A stretch of DNA of 64,000 bases from Piromyces finnis (Eukaryota; Neocallimastigomycota; Neocallimastigomycetes; Neocallimastigales; Neocallimastigaceae). A program made the position numbers and the translations under genes. The notes below the pieces were generated by a model. That model was not told the origin of the DNA. It searched no databases and saw nothing but the letters and a program-made list of their open reading frames with translations. Positions 1 through 11,065 of this stretch are shown here, piece after piece. The stretch covers positions 124,001 to 188,000 of the forward strand of contig MCFH01000023.1 in the NCBI GenBank assembly GCA_002104945.1. Direction: 5' to 3'. Positions within the stretch are counted from its first letter, which is position 1. Each line of letters opens with the position of its first letter.

Positions 1-229
1 GATTGTTCACGAGCATTATAATCCCACACTGAATTTACTGCTGATTTATATCCTGGTAAGGAATAGGGTTACATGAAGCTGCTTCACGGTTAATAGCAAA
101 AATATCTTCTGCACCATTTTTTCCAGTCCATTCATTACCTGTAAAAGAAACACCTATAGCGTTGACCAATACAGGAATTAAAGTTCCTATTGAAACTTTT
201 ACAAAATTAAAATTTTTGTAGATTTTCAT
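1..229 (-). pseudogene. GH2 beta-galactosidase-like, N-terminal part, frameshifted and cut by window edge
   Basis: The reading frame begins at position 229 with a hydrophobic signal-like N-terminus and continues with EWTGKNGAEDIFAINREAA, then NPIPYQDI. This resembles the start of large secreted bacterial-type GH2 beta-galactosidases, where a motif of the form NREEASCNPVPYQ is followed by a VWDYNARE motif. The frame then stops at 35-37, but the next frame reads SAVNSVWDYNAREQ to the window edge, so family similarity continues across a one-base shift near 44-49. Family assignment is from memory of the motifs. The enzyme would hydrolyse beta-galactosides of plant wall or host glycans outside the cell. 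It could be a true pseudogene or a base-calling error. The catalytic region lies outside the window. Confidence 0.6.
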
Positions 230-1380
230 TTATTTATTATTTTAATAAATATATTTTTATATTATATGATTTTATATTGTTCTATTTAATATATTAATAT
301 AAATTATAATTATCTTCTTTAAGTTTTATTATTATTATTATTATTATTATTTTTTATTAAATTGAAATATCTACAATGGTATATACTCTAGAATTTATTA
401 TCCATATTTTTAATTGATAATAATCTAAAAGATAAAAGATAAAAAATAAAAAATAGAGTTTTGAATTTTTTTTTTTAACATCGATTAAATTAAATCATAT
501 ATCCTTTATCGTCAACTAAATATTAATTTATAAATTTTTATTTCGAAGAGAAATTCTTAATAATAAAGATATTTAAATATTGTAATATTAACCCACCATT
601 TAATAAAATAATTTGTATTTAAAGATATTATTTAACAAAATAAAAATGATATAAAATATATATAAAAAATATAAAATAAATTTTCAGTAGATTTTTTATA
701 ATTTTAAATTTTATCCAAATTATAAAATCATATATTTATAGAATATTATTGGAATATCTTTGAACTGTGATTTATATGAATTGGGTATTTTTGAATTGTA
801 TACCATCTTTATAGTTTTTTTTTATTATATTATTAATTATAATTTTTTATGATTAAATATAGTTAAAATGGTTAAAATTAATTGAATAAATTTTCAGCGA
901 TTTATTTAATTTAAATAAAAAATAGTGGGATAAAAAAACTTTAATAAACTAAAAAAAAAAAAATATTATTAAATAGAATTAGGATCAATGAATAAAAGAT
1001 TTATAAATGCTAATTACTTTTAAAGTGAAAAATATATATATATTAAACAGAAAAAAAAAAAAAAAAAAAAAAAAAAAGATTATTATCAGAAAATTATTTT
1101 TAATATGATATTTTATATTTTATTTAATTCTTTTATTAATAGATAAGAACTAATGTGGAAAAAAAAATGAAATGAAATACAAAGTATTTGTTGACATTTA
1201 TATATTTTATTCATTGGTAACAATTTTTTAATATACTATTTTTATTTTAAATATAAAGAATATAATTATATTTATATAATTTTTTTTCTTAATCAAATAT
1301 GTTGTATCATTATTAATAAAAATATATTATAATTTTTTTTTATTTGTTAGTTATATTTTCTTTTTTTAATTCAATTTATT
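230..1380. other. A/T-rich intergenic stretch
   Basis: No coding signal is seen. It contains a short ATT tract near 328-352 and an uninterrupted A-run around 1051-1077. Confidence 0.6.
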
Positions 1381-2148
1381 TTATAATATCATTTTTACGA
1401 ATTCATTATATTGTTTTATTAAGTTTTCGAGTTCTGTTAATGGGAAATTTATTATTGTAGAATTTGTAATTCCTACTTCTTTATATAACCTTTGTAAAGA
1501 AGAGTCTGGATTTGTTTCTAAATCAAATAAAAGGGTGGCTCTATGCTTTATAGCTTCAAACATTTCATTTAAATCATTTTGGAAATGATTTTTACTAACA
1601 TTTCTCCATGCATTTTCCCATTTAACACTTTGATATTTTTGTTTTGGAACTTCTCCAAATATACCATGAGATTCTCCCCAATAACTACCTTGATATTCTT
1701 GCCAAATATAGCCTAATCTTTGACCATTTTTATTATATTCAATTACTTCTGTATTATAAGAACGCCAATGAAATGGATGGGTTCTAGTTGCGAACACAAC
1801 ATTGTCAGCTGCATTCTTTTTAAAAATAGAATTTAATTTAGCAAGAACAATACCTTTATCAGGACTGTTCAAGGATCTGATTTTATTTTCTAATCTTTCC
1901 TTTATATTAAATAATGGTTTACCTAAATCTAAACCAGAAAAAGCATTTTTTTCTCCTGATGGTCCGTCTCCGTTTGGTAAAGTTTCAAGTGGTGCCCCAT
2001 TAAATATTAACTCAATATTTGTTGGAATTGTAAAATTTCCATACCAAGCTAATATTGAGTCAATATTAGTTCGATCTAACCATATGTTCTATTCTTTTTT
2101 TTAATAAACATGAACCCACTTTAATTGGAATTCTGTTGCTGGGTAGTA
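1381..2148 (-). pseudogene. Unrecognised protein, C-terminal part with two in-frame stops
   Basis: Reading upstream from the stop near 1381, the frame is open past the first apparent start (a TTG at 1870-1872) to about 2088. It includes WLDRTNIDSILAWYGNF, FNGAPLETLPNGDGPSGEKN and ATRTHPFHWRSYNTEVIEY. At 2089-2091 (TAG) and 2101-2103 (TAA) it meets two stops within a 15-base A-rich stretch. The same frame then resumes with YYPATEFQLKWVHVY up to 2148. Composition and codon use look like real protein, so this is a truncated or decaying gene, or one whose exon boundary I have misread. I do not recognise the family; it is rich in Trp/Tyr. No start codon or signal peptide is visible. Confidence 0.5.
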
Positions 2149-2482
2149 TTAATGTAAAAATAAAGATATAAAAAATATTTTTGAAATTTTTTTTATTTAT
2201 ATATATATTAATAAATAATATTTTTTAATAAATATGAAAATATTTTATAATACAATTAATTAATATTCAATCCTATCAAAATCACCTATTTTTTTTTTTT
2301 TTTTTTATTAAAAAATTGGACACTTGAAATTTTTGGTATTTATTAAAGAAAAAAAGATATCTTTTAGATCTTTTAGATATATGAATTGGACGTAATATTT
2401 TTTAATATATTTTGGTATTAGTATTTGATTAATAATAAAATTATATGTATAATAGCATATTTACTTCTAAATAAAGCGACCT

Positions 2483-2638
2483 TCATAAATATAATTTTTT
2501 ATTGGAAATTCTTTTTCTGGTTTTATTATCTGAAATATATTTAATGTATTTATTTAATTTAGTATTATCTGTGATTAAAATTGAATTCTTTTTATACAAC
2601 GAAAATATAGCCTGTACAAGGACATCATAAAAATTGAA
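2483..2638 (-). pseudogene. Short decayed coding fragment
   Basis: An open stretch of about 51 codons without a start codon, containing YDVLVQAIFSLYKKNSILI and ending KTRKRISNKKLYL. Base composition is less A/T-extreme than its flanks. Family not recognised. It may be an exon or remnant of a gene also represented by the fragment at 2845-2985. Confidence 0.3.
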
Positions 2639-2844
2639 TCAAATTTTTTCTGACATATTACATATTCATACTTATAACTAGAAAATGTATTATAATTTAG
2701 AAATATTTAATATTATTATTAAATAGAGAAAAGAAGAATTGTAATTGTAGATATAATCAATAACAAAATATAGATATATATTCATATCATTATCTATTGA
2801 AAAAGAAAGTATATTAATATTCTTGTAATTCTAATTTTCATTCA

Positions 2845-2985
2845 TTACTCTTGTTTATACTTTAACATTTCTTTTACACAATTTATTAATTCCTTCTAAC
2901 TAGGAATATTAATGTATTTATTACTATCAAAATATTGTTTATATAAATCTAATAATTCATAACCAAGAGAATTGTCCTTTACATT
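2845..2985 (-). pseudogene. Short decayed coding fragment with one internal stop
   Basis: The frame reads NVKDNSLGYELLDLYKQYF, has one TAG, then continues KELINCVKEMLKYKQE and stops. It has the same orientation as the fragment at 2483-2638. Amphipathic, Lys/Leu-rich; not recognised. Confidence 0.3.
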
Positions 2986-3348
2986 ATTCGTTTAGTTTAT
3001 ATGTTATATTAAAATAAACATATTCTTTCTTTTCTTTGTACTTTTTTATAACTTTGACACATTTAAGAACTTTATTATCAAATAATCATTTTACTTAACA
3101 ATAATATTATTATTTTTAAAAGTATATAAAATAATAATATTATTATATATTTATTTTAATTATTAAATATTTAAAATCATATATATAATATATATAAAAG
3201 TATGTATTTACTTTTATATTATATTTTATTATGATAAATGTTTTAAATTGACATTTATAATATTATATATATTATATACAAATATAACAAATAACATCTA
3301 ATTTTTAAGTTGCAATCCTTTCATACTAAAATTTTTAAATAATATAAA

Positions 3349-3543
3349 AATTCAAGGATTTTATGTCTGGCTACTCTAATTTATAATGAAATTACAAATT
3401 TGGTAAAATTAATAAAACCTGTTTTTGATTTTAATATTAAAATAGCATCAGAAATATTAAAAGAAATAATGAAAGAACATGTATCTTATTACGGATTTTA
3501 CAAAAAGAAATATAGGTATGAAATTCAATGTACCTTTTCATGA
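3349..3543 (+). pseudogene. Orphan coding-like fragment without a start
   Basis: About 64 open codons with protein-like composition (for example KPVFDFNIKIASEILKEIM, then HVSYYGFYKKKYRYEI). No ATG opens the frame. Product not recognised. It could be an exon of an undetected gene or a remnant. Confidence 0.3.
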
Positions 3544-3738
3544 ATTGTTAATAATTAGTAATACCAATTGGTGGTACACAATAATTAAATGTATAAGGCA
3601 TACCATTTTTTTTTAGACTAGGAAGAAAATACACTTTTTTTATTTATTTATTTAATTTGAGATATTACACTATTATACTAAAGTATAATAATTGTATTTG
3701 ACTTCCAATGGGACATCGAGCCAAAGATCAAAATTTTA

Positions 3739-5035
3739 TTATGGAACAAAATTATGATCTCCATTAGTTGCGCTGGTCCTCCTGGCCTGTCTTACTGTTT
3801 CTTCAGCATTGACGCTCTTGGATGTTGCTTCAAACCTTTTGAACATTGACCATTGCTGGCCAATAGCAAAAGGCATGATTTTGGTTGGAAGTTCCGCTGT
3901 TACCGTCAAGAATGGTGTTCCTTCGTTAGTGCCAGATTGAATCTGACACTTGCAAAGTTCTTTCCATTCCCTTGAATTGTAATTGATATTATTAAAACTT
4001 CTTCCCCCAAGAAGGAATTTAAATATTTTACTGCACACACTAGAATAATCATACACATTAATATTCACCGGATGATTAAAACTATTACTATTATTAACTA
4101 AATTACTATCTAAGTTAGAATTATTATTTTCACTATTGCTATCATTACTAATATTATTATTTCTACTACTATTGTTATTATTACTATTGTTATTATTCCT
4201 AAATTCATTACATTTTTTGTGGATGCAATCGATGAGCTTATCGTTGAGTTTTGCTGAAAGTGTTTGGAATTTATTATGACTGAGAATAGATTCCTTTTCC
4301 TCAATACATTTTAAACTATTCCATTTCAGAATTTTCTTAGGAACATTAAAGTCATTAGAAAAATCCTCCATAGGAATAATTTTACCATTAATAAGGAGTG
4401 GCTTATGGTCTGATACAAGATAAAAATTATTTATAAATGATTCTGAGTGAATAAGATCTTTCATCTTCGAATTGATAAGAGCATGGTCAATGTCGGAAGA
4501 TTGATCACCTCGAGTCCAAGAGATAGTAAACCCTCTAAGCGGAAGAATTTCCCAATCTCCTAATCCATTAGTTGATAACCAGTTGGATAATTTTACTTTA
4601 GACATATTAAAATCTCCAACAAGAATCGACAGATGAATGAGTTTGTAACCACAAGCGAACTTCTAACTTTGCATGATCAACATAGATGTTGTGATGACTA
4701 TGAGGCATATAAACATTTCCAATCGAGCATTTGAATCTATTCCAAAGACTAAAAGTATAAATAGAAATAATACAATCTTTAATACAATCTTTCGATGAAC
4801 CATGAACCTTGACTAAGAAAAAGTGATCCTTGAAAGTTTGAAAATACTTAATACTAATAACTGAATTAAATTTATCTTCAAGAATAACTTCGAGTTTTTC
4901 CCATAGCATATTAACTGATCATGATCGAATACCACGGATAAAGAAGGAGCGAATATCATCTAAGGGGATACCATAAGACCGGGTACCACGTCTGATATAA
5001 TTCTTATCTTTAATATAAAGGACTGACATGATCAT
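3739..5035 (-). mobile_element. LINE (non-LTR) retrotransposon fragment: endonuclease region, broken
   Basis: Three consecutive minus-strand pieces form one degenerate endonuclease/exonuclease/phosphatase-type domain. The first, from an ATG near 5029, starts MSVLYIKDKNYIRRGTRSYG and hits a TGA at 4919-4921. The second continues in frame (MLWEKLEVILEDKFNSVI...) and is frameshifted near 4612-4625. The third frame carries the signature ILVGDFN, followed by TRGDQSSDIDHALI and VSDHKPL, matching the GDFN, DxIDxxL and SDHxP motifs of LINE apurinic-like endonucleases. An Asn/Ser-rich linker follows. The sequence then ends without a reverse transcriptase domain, so the element is 3'-truncated or has lost its RT. 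Such a fragment cannot encode a working element. Confidence 0.8.
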
Positions 5036-6270
5036 TAATTCTAATTAAAAAATATTAAATATAATATAAATACTAATGAAAATTATAAATATAACGTATA
5101 TGGAAAAAAAAATCAGTCTCTCTTTTCTTAAAAGTACTGGATAATACAAAAATTGTTACGATGCTTTGATTAAAGTTTCTTTTTTTTGAATTCTAGTTGT
5201 AAATTCTAGTTTTAGTTTGTTTTTAGTAAATTCGATTAATTCGCTTTTGACACTAAAATTCATTAAATATTTAAATTGGTAAAAAAATTTGAATCAAGAA
5301 TGTCGACACCAGAAAGCTTGTGAATAGTATTTTTACATGACGTAGAGTGAATCAGTCTCTTACAAGAAACAATACAACAATAGTTACATGAATATAAAAA
5401 TACAATGAAAATACAGCAACAAAATGTATTACTCTTCTAATTAAATATTATACAAACTTAAAACCTGAATACCAAACATTCAACTTATCCATCAATACTT
5501 AAATTCGATGGATAAATGTTTTTTAATCGTTCAGTACCATGAACTTAGTCCTTATAGTTTCCTTTAAAGACTAACCAAGCATCCATTACGCAATACTTGA
5601 ATTTTTTTCTACTCTCTCAGTACCATGAGCATGAGTAGAACCCTTAAGAAACTTCATTTATTAAATAAATGAAGGCGCGTTCCCAAGAGGGATAGTCACT
5701 TCACATCATTATATAAACCTAGACACTTTAATTGATATAATATCACAAATAACTTGAAAAAACTTTACTATTTTTTGTTCTTTTTTTTTTTTTTTCAATA
5801 TTTTTATATTTTATTTTTTATATATTTTTTATTCTATTTTATTTTATTTTACTTTATGATGGATTATTTAATTATAAAATACTATTCGTATTATTTATAT
5901 TTTTATATTAATTATCAATTATATTAATATATATAAAATACTCTAATAGTTTATTCTTTTTTTCTTAAATAAATAATTTGTTTTAATAAATAATTAAATC
6001 AAATTATATAAAATTGGAAAAAATAATTATACCAATTTTATTTGTACGATTTTTTTTAAAATATTATAATCAATACTATTAATTTTCATTTAATATTGTT
6101 GATTATAATGAAGAATAGTAATATCATATTCTGTAAAGGAAATTAGTATTAAATATTATACTATTTTATTTATATTTTAGAAATTATCTATTAACTAAAT
6201 ATATAGGGATAGATTATATTATCAATTATATAAAAATATTATCAATAAAAAACATTTTTATTATAACATT
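5036..6270. other. Probable LINE 5' flank/UTR, then A/T-rich spacer
   Basis: From about 5100 to 5760 the sequence is noticeably less A/T-extreme than surrounding spacers but shows no open frame. It holds a near-perfect 23-base palindrome at 5651-5673 (CTTCATTTATT...AAATAAATGAAG). Its position upstream of the LINE start suggests the element's 5' untranslated part; this is inference. From 5760 to 6270 it is ordinary A/T-rich spacer. Confidence 0.35.
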
Positions 6271-8370
6271 CTACTTGCTTTCCTTATTTTCTTTTGCCAT
6301 TTCTTTAAACATTTCAGTTTTATATTCGTCTGATAATATAGCTGGGGTGATTTCATTTAAGCTGTCAGAATCTAATTCTTCTAAACGAACTTTATTCCAG
6401 TCTTCTTTTGGAACTACTTGCCACCATAATTTTTTTTCAAAACCAAAATCACGATCAAGCATATATGAATAGCATATAGGGTTTTTTAAGACTTGAATTG
6501 GAACTTCATTATCCAAGCTTCTGAGGTATTCATTAAATTTACCATTTTCATCAAAATTGTTTGTATTCTCTTTCCAATAGGAATAGTCTAAATTATAATC
6601 ATAACCTTTAGTATAAGATGATGGTATTGATGGTATTCTATCATAATATTTTTTTTCACTTCCAAAAATATATTCATGTTGTTTGATTCTATAAATAATC
6701 TGTTTCTTGTCACTTTCTTCATCTCCAGAGAATAAATCGTAATGTGAGTATGATTTAACTTTATTGTAAAATTGATCAATTGTTGGTAAGAAACTACTCA
6801 TATGCCAACCACCATTCCATAATACAGGTCTCTTTCGTTCCATTAATTTATTAAAATCAGATGTATCAAATCTAAGTAATTCTGCAATAAAACCCTTTCC
6901 TATCCATTTATCTGTATTAGTAATATTGTAAATATAACCCTTATATGGATTGAAATTTGGATCAAGTAATGGATCATAGTCTGATCGTTTATAATTTTTA
7001 TTTTCTGGTATTTGTCCCAAAGCGCGTCTAGCATCGAACATGATTATATTTGGATGTGTAGCTGTTGCCATATCCTCACTTTGTACAAGATTAAAAGAAT
7101 ATTCATAAAACCAAGATAAAAATCCCAAAGATCTTTCATTAACATAATCAACTTGATATTCACCAGTTGTACCGATTTCAACATGCATATTTTCGTTTAC
7201 TAAGTAAGATTCTGCATTTTCATATTTAAAAGATTTTGGTCTTCCACCAATTCCGGATTGTAAATGTTCCCATCCACCACATTTTTTTAAACGTGAAATT
7301 ACATGAGCTTTTGGCATTTCATCTAAATCACCATGAATAAAAAGATCACCATGACGAGCTTGAACCGATTCTAATCCCTTTTCTATAACAAGTCTTCTTG
7401 CTAAATGTTCCTTTGCAAATGCTATACTTTTCTCTGTTTTACCTTCAATTTTTAATGCTAATGGAAGTGGAATTAACTTATCTTTAAATTTATCGTATCT
7501 ATTAGTTTCCAATAATGTCTTTGTAAAGTATAATGGTTTTGGTTCATTTGAAAATGTACTATTTGATTCAAATATAACAAAATAATCAACAATATCATAA
7601 TATTCTGAAATATATAAATCTAATAAATCAAATTCTGAATTAAATAAAATAAAGCTAAATAATCTTCTTTTTCTTGGATCAGGAACTTCATCCATACGAC
7701 TTTTAACTACTTGACTATAATATTCTGTATCATCATTAATTTCTGCATTATTTATATCATATCCATAGTCATAAGGATGAAATTCTTCAGATAATAAATG
7801 TTTATAGTCTTGTCTACCATAATATGGATTAGTATTATTATTTTTTTTCCATTCTTCATATTTCTTCATTTGATCAGAAATATCGTTAAGAGAAAGTGAA
7901 AGAGGTACTTTTTTATTCTCATAATTATGAAATTGAAGACTAATATCTTTACATTTAGGATTCATTATATATTCCGAATGTTTTACTGGTCTTAAATTAG
8001 GACATGGTGGAGTATAGAGTGACCAATCCTCTATTGATTTATTTATATCATCATCTATACCTTTACTATACATTCCTTCCAAAATATTGATATTTAAATC
8101 AATTCCATATTTATCAATTCTAGGTTCACCTTTTATAAATGAGAATCCATGTTCTTCATCAACAATTATTTTATCATTGTTATAGAATGTTTTAACTGCG
8201 AAAAATGATATTATTAAACAAGAAATAATAATAATTATAATAATTATTATTTTTATTATCTTTTTTGATTTACTTTCTTTCTTTTTTGTAATAAAAGTAG
8301 TTTTTGAATCGGGATTATTTTCATCTATATCCTCTAGTAAAATATATTCTTCTGCAGATAAAGATTCCAT
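6271..8370 (-). CDS. GT17 beta-1,4-N-acetylglucosaminyltransferase-like type II membrane protein
   Basis: An intact 699-residue frame. A short Asp/Glu/Lys cytoplasmic tail is followed by a poly-Ile transmembrane anchor (about residues 38-60) and a long lumenal part. From about residue 232 the sequence matches glycosyltransferase family 17 (bisecting GlcNAc transferase, GnT-III type): RKRRLFSFILFNSEFDLL, VDYFVIFESNSTFS, HGDLFIHGDLDEMP with the acidic DxD-like GDLDEMP at 347-353, then SFKYENAESYLV and ARRALGQIPE. The family transfers GlcNAc from UDP-GlcNAc to mannose of N-glycans in the Golgi. Residues 65-230 are a less conserved stem. No intron is needed. Fungal substrates for this family are not settled, so the exact linkage is inference. 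Confidence 0.88.
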   Translation of the reverse strand: MESLSAEEYILLEDIDENNPDSKTTFITKKKESKSKKIIKIIIIIIIIISCLIISFFAVKTFYNNDKIIVDEEHGFSFIKGEPRIDKYGIDLNINILEGMYSKGIDDDINKSIEDWSLYTPPCPNLRPVKHSEYIMNPKCKDISLQFHNYENKKVPLSLSLNDISDQMKKYEEWKKNNNTNPYYGRQDYKHLLSEEFHPYDYGYDINNAEINDDTEYYSQVVKSRMDEVPDPRKRRLFSFILFNSEFDLLDLYISEYYDIVDYFVIFESNSTFSNEPKPLYFTKTLLETNRYDKFKDKLIPLPLALKIEGKTEKSIAFAKEHLARRLVIEKGLESVQARHGDLFIHGDLDEMPKAHVISRLKKCGGWEHLQSGIGGRPKSFKYENAESYLVNENMHVEIGTTGEYQVDYVNERSLGFLSWFYEYSFNLVQSEDMATATHPNIIMFDARRALGQIPENKNYKRSDYDPLLDPNFNPYKGYIYNITNTDKWIGKGFIAELLRFDTSDFNKLMERKRPVLWNGGWHMSSFLPTIDQFYNKVKSYSHYDLFSGDEESDKKQIIYRIKQHEYIFGSEKKYYDRIPSIPSSYTKGYDYNLDYSYWKENTNNFDENGKFNEYLRSLDNEVPIQVLKNPICYSYMLDRDFGFEKKLWWQVVPKEDWNKVRLEELDSDSLNEITPAILSDEYKTEMFKEMAKENKESK

Positions 8371-8826
8371 TTTTTTTATTTTTTTTTTTAAATAATACTT
8401 TTAATTGAATTTTTTATTTAATAATTTTTATTTTTTCTATAGTTTAAATTCATTTATTGTTTTAATGATTATTATATAAATTATATATATAAAAATACTT
8501 TTCTTCTTTCTTTTTTTCGTTTTATTAATTGAATTTAAACAATTTTTTTTTTTATTTATTTTATTTTTTATTTTTTATTTTCTTTATATAGACGCTAATT
8601 ATTTTTTAATAATTCTTTTTCTTTATAATTTAATATATTGTATTAAATTTAATATATTATAAATTTATTTTATACTAACGAATTAATTATTACTATATAA
8701 TCCAATTTAATTTAATATATTATATTAAATGTAATGGACCAATAATATGGTAATGTTTATTTGGTTTCGATTTTAGATTTTTCTGTGTATTGATATTTTT
8801 AAAAAAAAAAGTATATATAAATGGTA
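8371..8826. other. Spacer between GT17 gene and LTR element
   Basis: A/T-rich, with several TATATAAA-like runs that could serve the GT17 promoter on the minus strand. No coding signal seen. Confidence 0.5.
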
Positions 8827-9035
8827 TGGTTAGAAAATCTCAAATTTTATTATAAACTTTATTCATTAATAAAATATAATTGATATAATGTAATGTATTA
8901 ATAGTGAATGTATTCTAGTATAAGCCATAAATTTTAGTATAAATACAAACTTGTAATTGTTAATTAAATCTTTATAATGAAATATTAATAAAATTACCAT
9001 AATAAAGTAAATATAAAAAACCTAAATTTCTAACA
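8827..9035 (+). repeat. 5' LTR of the Copia-like element
   Basis: Begins TGGTTAGAAAATCTC and ends TTTCTAACA, close to the TGTTAG...CTAACA ends common in Copia elements. It shares long blocks with 10656-10813, including AAATTTTATTATAA, TATGTAATGTATTAATAGTG (third base differs between copies) and TAAGCCATAAATT. The outer boundary is approximate. Confidence 0.72.
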
Positions 9036-10655
9036 GATTAAGAGTCTCAGAATTGGCTCACAAAAGAAACATTACAAAATATAAAACAAAATGCCGGAAT
9101 TCATATTAAGTGAAAAAAATAAATTACAAGGCAGTTCCAATTTTGATATATGGTACTGCACAATTGAAGGTTACTTAAAAGCCAAACAGCTTGGTGGTTA
9201 CATCAAGAGTAACTACAAAACATTCAATGAACCAAGCAAATTTGAACCAAATGATGCACTCGCAGGAATAATCATTTTTACAAATTGTACCGACTCTGTA
9301 AAAAGGTATATTATGAACTGTGAGTCCGCATATGAGAAGATGGAGAAACTCAAGAGCTTGTATAAATTGGATGACTCCCACAACCATGGAGAGTGGTTAA
9401 GAAGGTTAGGATCTCTCAAGACTACCAATCTTAAGGAAACCATGAATGTCATGAATGAGATTATGGAGTTATTTAAATTACTCGAAAACTCATGCATGAA
9501 TAAATCGAACATGGAAAAAATAACTATCATGTAAAACGCTCTACCAAATATCCTCAAGGATAAAATATTAATGAGTTCTCAATACACACCCGAAACATTA
9601 TACGAAATCATAAAAGATAGATATACTGTTATTTGCTATCAAATAGAATATAACAACCAAAATTTTAAACATAAACAAGATAATTAACAAAGAGATAATA
9701 ACTCTTTTAATACAAGAAACATGAGAAATGGAAACAATCATAATAACCCATCCATCAATGAATATAGAGACTTTCAAGTGAAAATACAGAAGAAATACGC
9801 CTAAGTAATGTTTTAAGGTCACATGATCAAAATGATGTTTACACAACATCAATATGGACCTATGATACAGGAGTAAGTGAACATATCACAAATAATAAAG
9901 AAATATTGGAAAATTTTATTAATGAAAAAATTACTATGAATTTTACAAATAAATCTTAATGTACTTTTGAAGGATACGGTACATTCCATGGGTTTCTTAA
10001 TGGGACTGAAATAGTTTTAGATAAGGTTCTATATTCAAAGGACGTCAATAAAAACCTGATAAGTGGGATGAAGTTAACAAAATCTGGCATTAGCACTCAA
10101 ATAAAAAATCATAACAATAAAGTATTTTTAACTTTATTTGACAGCCAAAATAATGAGATAAGTAACCACGAACCAGATATTAATAATATCGTCATGATTA
10201 AATTTATAAATGCTATTCAACATTCAACAATCAAATCACATTAAAATAATTAATCAAGATCCGCATAAATAATTATTCCCAAAGTGATTCAAACAAACAG
10301 ATTGTGTTCGAGGCGAAGTGTAATGGCTACTACCTGAAATGTAAGATATCAAAACTTAAATCTAATTCTCATAACAATTTAACCACAAATCCTGCGTATG
10401 TTTTGAAATCAGTTTATTCGGATACACATACATCATCAAAGTAATAATCAAGAATTTCACAGGTAAAAACCTCTGTGAAACAATATATTATATAAAGCAT
10501 TATTCTACTTATATATTCATAATAATTTGACAAAATTCTAAAATTTAAAACAAAATCAAAAAAAAAATTATTTTATTTATTTTATTTCATTTTATTTATT
10601 TTAAAACAAAACTTCCAAACTTTGAATTTCAAAATGAAATCAAGTTTGAGGAAAA

Positions 10656-10813
10656 TATTAGAAAATTTCAAATTTTATTATAAGCTTTATTCATTAGTAA
10701 AATACAATTGACATTATGTAATGTATTAATAGTGTATATATTCTAGCATAAGCCATAAATTATGAAATATTAATAAAGTTACCATAATAAAATAAATATA
10801 AAAAACCTAAACA
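10656..10813 (+). repeat. 3' LTR of the Copia-like element
   Basis: Direct copy of 8827-9035 with scattered substitutions and a deletion of about 45 bases (the part corresponding to roughly 8930-8980). It is preceded by a purine-rich GAGGAAAA tract that fits a polypurine primer. No clear matching target-site duplication is seen around the pair. Confidence 0.7.
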
Positions 10814-10986
10814 GTTATTATATATATACTTTTTTATTGTAATAAATGATCATAATATATTTACTTAATATTATCCAATTGAAATAAATATATGAAAATA
10901 GAATATAAATTTTTTATAATTAAATCAATATGTGTAATACAATGACATAAGCCACAATATATTTTACATATTGTAATATATTAATT

Positions 10987-11065
10987 GTCGTTCCAGTTTT
11001 TATCCTGGTTGTTAAGGCGTTTCCTTAGCATACATAAGGCTTCTGGTTCGACCCCGCAGATGTCA
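10987..11065 (+). promoter_or_regulatory. Internal Pol III promoter (A and B boxes) of the SINE
   Basis: CCTGGTTGTTAAGGCG near 11005-11020 fits an A box and GGTTCGACCCC near 11046-11056 fits the B box consensus GGTTCGANTCC at ten of eleven positions. The spacing suits a tRNA-type promoter. Confidence 0.7.

Larger units (their letters stand above)
8827..10813 (+). mobile_element. Non-autonomous Copia-like LTR retrotransposon (gag-protease only), degenerate
   Basis: Two direct repeats flank a roughly 1.6-kb interior. The interior opens with a 147-codon gag-like frame (9091-9534) bearing the Copia gag signature LQGSSNFDIWYCTIEGYL. Stops at 9532-9534 and beyond interrupt it. Further on (9848-10110) the sequence reads SIWTYDTGVSEHIT, GYGTFHG, VLYSKDVNKNLISGMKL: a retroviral-type aspartic protease with the DTG triad and the usual downstream NLIS motif, again with an internal TAA. 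A last piece near 10297-10440 (VFEAKCNGYYLKCK) resembles the start of the pre-integrase region. No integrase or reverse transcriptase/RNase H follows before the 3' LTR, so it depends on another element in trans, or did once. Confidence 0.78.

Noticed and set aside
9175-9852. Minus-strand frames opposite the Copia gag region
   Set aside because: They mirror the gag frame and lack motifs of their own.
11005-11060. A functional tRNA gene at the A/B-box sequence
   Set aside because: The acceptor and T stems do not close, the anticodon loop lacks the invariant U, and the sequence continues into an A-tailed, target-duplicated element.
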